This document shows positions 4,311 through 5,288 of a DNA stretch of 5,288 bases, one piece after another. The number at the start of each line of letters is the position of its first letter. Within the stretch, counting starts at the first letter, position 1. The notes under the pieces are model-generated. The model searched no databases. It was not told the DNA's origin and saw only the letters and a list, made by a program, of their open reading frames with translations. The DNA is from Acidimicrobiales bacterium. GTDB taxonomy: Bacteria; Actinomycetota; Acidimicrobiia; Acidimicrobiales; VFJN01. Position numbers and translations under genes: made by a program. The stretch spans positions 1 to 5,288 of the forward strand of contig JAFGPU010000462.1 of the NCBI GenBank assembly GCA_016936035.1, in the 5' to 3' direction.

Positions 4311-5288
4311 GTGACGGTGGGTCTCGCGGGCGACACCATGCTCGGTCGGATGGTGGCCGAGCGGGTGGCGGCGGCACCGGCCTCGGTCGTCGCGGACGAC
4401 GTGGTGGCGGTCGCCCACGAGGCCGACCTGTTCGTGCTCAACCTCGAGTGCGCCATCTCCGACCGGGGCCGGCCCTGGCCCGACCCGTACAAGCCGTACT
4501 TCTTCCGAGCGCCGCCCGCCGCCACCGAGGTGCTGACCCGACTCGGTGTCGACTGCGTCACCCTGGCCAACAACCACGCCCTCGACTTCGGCGCCGAGGC
4601 GCTGGTCGACACCGTCGACCACCTCGCGGCGGCGGGGATCGCCTCGGTGGGCGCAGGCGCCGACCAGGGTGCAGCCCGGCGGCCGGCCGTCCTCGACGCG
4701 GCGGGTGGCCGCATCGGCGTGGTCGGGCTGACCGACCACCCCCAGGACTTCGCGGCCACCCCGGAGCATGCGGGCGTGGCCTTCGCCGATCTGCGCGACG
4801 ACGTGCCCGAGTGGGTGCTCGACACCGTGGGTGACCTGCGCGATCGCACCGACGCCGTGCTGGTCACGCCGCACTGGGGGCCGAACATGGTGCCCGAGCC
4901 GGTGCCGCACGTCCGCCGTGCCGCCGAGGTGCTCCACCGCTCGGGGGCGAGCCTGGTGGCCGGGCACTCGGCCCACGTCTTCCACGGCGTCGGCGACGGT
5001 GTGCTCTACGACCTCGGCGATTTCGTGGACGACTACGCCACCGACCCGGCCCTGCGCAACGACCGGGGCCTGCTGTTCCTCGTCACCCTGCACGGCCACC
5101 GGCCCGTGCGGCTGCAGGCGGTGCCGCTCGCCCTCGACTACTGCCACACCCGGCGGGCGGCACCGGACGAGGCCCGCTGGATCGCCGACCGGTTCCGCCG
5201 GGCCTGCGCCGCCTTCGGCACCGAGGTCAGCGACGAGGACGGCCGGCTCGTGATCGAGTGGCCCGACCCGTCGCCGCCAAGCGGCTGA
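4311..5288 (+). CDS. CapA-family (PGA_cap-like) metallophosphatase, cytoplasmic
   Basis: This 325-residue protein has the calcineurin-like fold of the CapA family, named after a poly-gamma-glutamate capsule protein; most members are uncharacterised. Metal-site motifs are in family order: GDTMLGR (7-13, Asp8), NLECAIS (44-50, Asn45 and Glu47), TLANNHALDFG (84-94, Asn88 and His89), TPHWG (186-190, His188) and AGHSAHVFHG (217-226, His219 and His222). All look intact. There is no signal peptide or membrane anchor, unlike capsule-related CapA, so a cytosolic phosphatase or phosphodiesterase role is more likely; the substrate is unknown. I prefer the GTG at 4311: the conserved domain starts at once, and GAAGG lies 9 bases upstream. 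The in-frame GTG at 4221 would add 30 Ser/Arg-rich residues and has only a weak ribosome binding site. M. tuberculosis Rv0574c, a DosR-regulon gene, is a CapA-type protein beside a phosphoribosyltransferase-hydrolase locus, a similar context. The TGA is the last codon of the window. Confidence 0.88.
   Translation: MTVGLAGDTMLGRMVAERVAAAPASVVADDVVAVAHEADLFVLNLECAISDRGRPWPDPYKPYFFRAPPAATEVLTRLGVDCVTLANNHALDFGAEALVDTVDHLAAAGIASVGAGADQGAARRPAVLDAAGGRIGVVGLTDHPQDFAATPEHAGVAFADLRDDVPEWVLDTVGDLRDRTDAVLVTPHWGPNMVPEPVPHVRRAAEVLHRSGASLVAGHSAHVFHGVGDGVLYDLGDFVDDYATDPALRNDRGLLFLVTLHGHRPVRLQAVPLALDYCHTRRAAPDEARWIADRFRRACAAFGTEVSDEDGRLVIEWPDPSPPSG

Noticed and set aside
2963..4834. Long plus-strand open frame (over 600 codons) across archease, both CBS genes and into the phosphatase gene
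   Set aside because: It is low-complexity Ser/Thr/Arg-rich translation antisense to, or out of frame with, four well-supported genes.

Overview
The window comes from a very GC-rich bacterium. Strong G/C third positions, GTG and apparently CTG starts, and clear GGAGG-type ribosome binding sites all suggest an actinobacterium; I cannot place it further. It is densely coding: seven protein genes, no RNA genes, CRISPR arrays or mobile elements, and no gene-free stretch longer than about 140 bases.

Layout, left to right. (1) The C-terminal third of an RtcB-type RNA ligase (+), cut by the left edge. (2) Convergent with it, only 12 bases away, a two-domain protein (-): phosphoribosyltransferase fused to an alpha/beta hydrolase. 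(3) A 107-base divergent promoter region with an inverted repeat that resembles a DosR/DevR box. (4) A divergent ribose-phosphate pyrophosphokinase homologue (+). (5) Convergent with that, a compact minus-strand operon reading CBS-pair protein A, CBS-pair protein B, archease. The archease appears to start at a CTG codon inside the overlap with the upstream stop. (6) A second divergent region of about 140 bases. (7) A CapA-like metallophosphatase (+) whose stop codon is the last codon of the window.

How the genes may work together. RtcB and archease are an established RNA ligase and activator pair. The pyrophosphokinase homologue could make PRPP, which the fused phosphoribosyltransferase would use. 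The CBS-pair proteins are candidate adenylate sensors. The set is notable because homologues of five of the six gene types (RtcB, archease, CBS-pair protein, phosphoribosyltransferase-hydrolase fusion, CapA-like phosphatase) belong to the DosR hypoxia/dormancy regulon of Mycobacterium tuberculosis, where they lie in two separate loci (around Rv0571c-Rv0574c and Rv2626c-Rv2631). Here they sit together with a DosR-like site between two divergent genes. My main inference is that this is part of a stress/dormancy island joining RNA repair, PRPP chemistry and adenylate sensing. The gene calls are firm; the shared regulation and the joint pathway are hypotheses.
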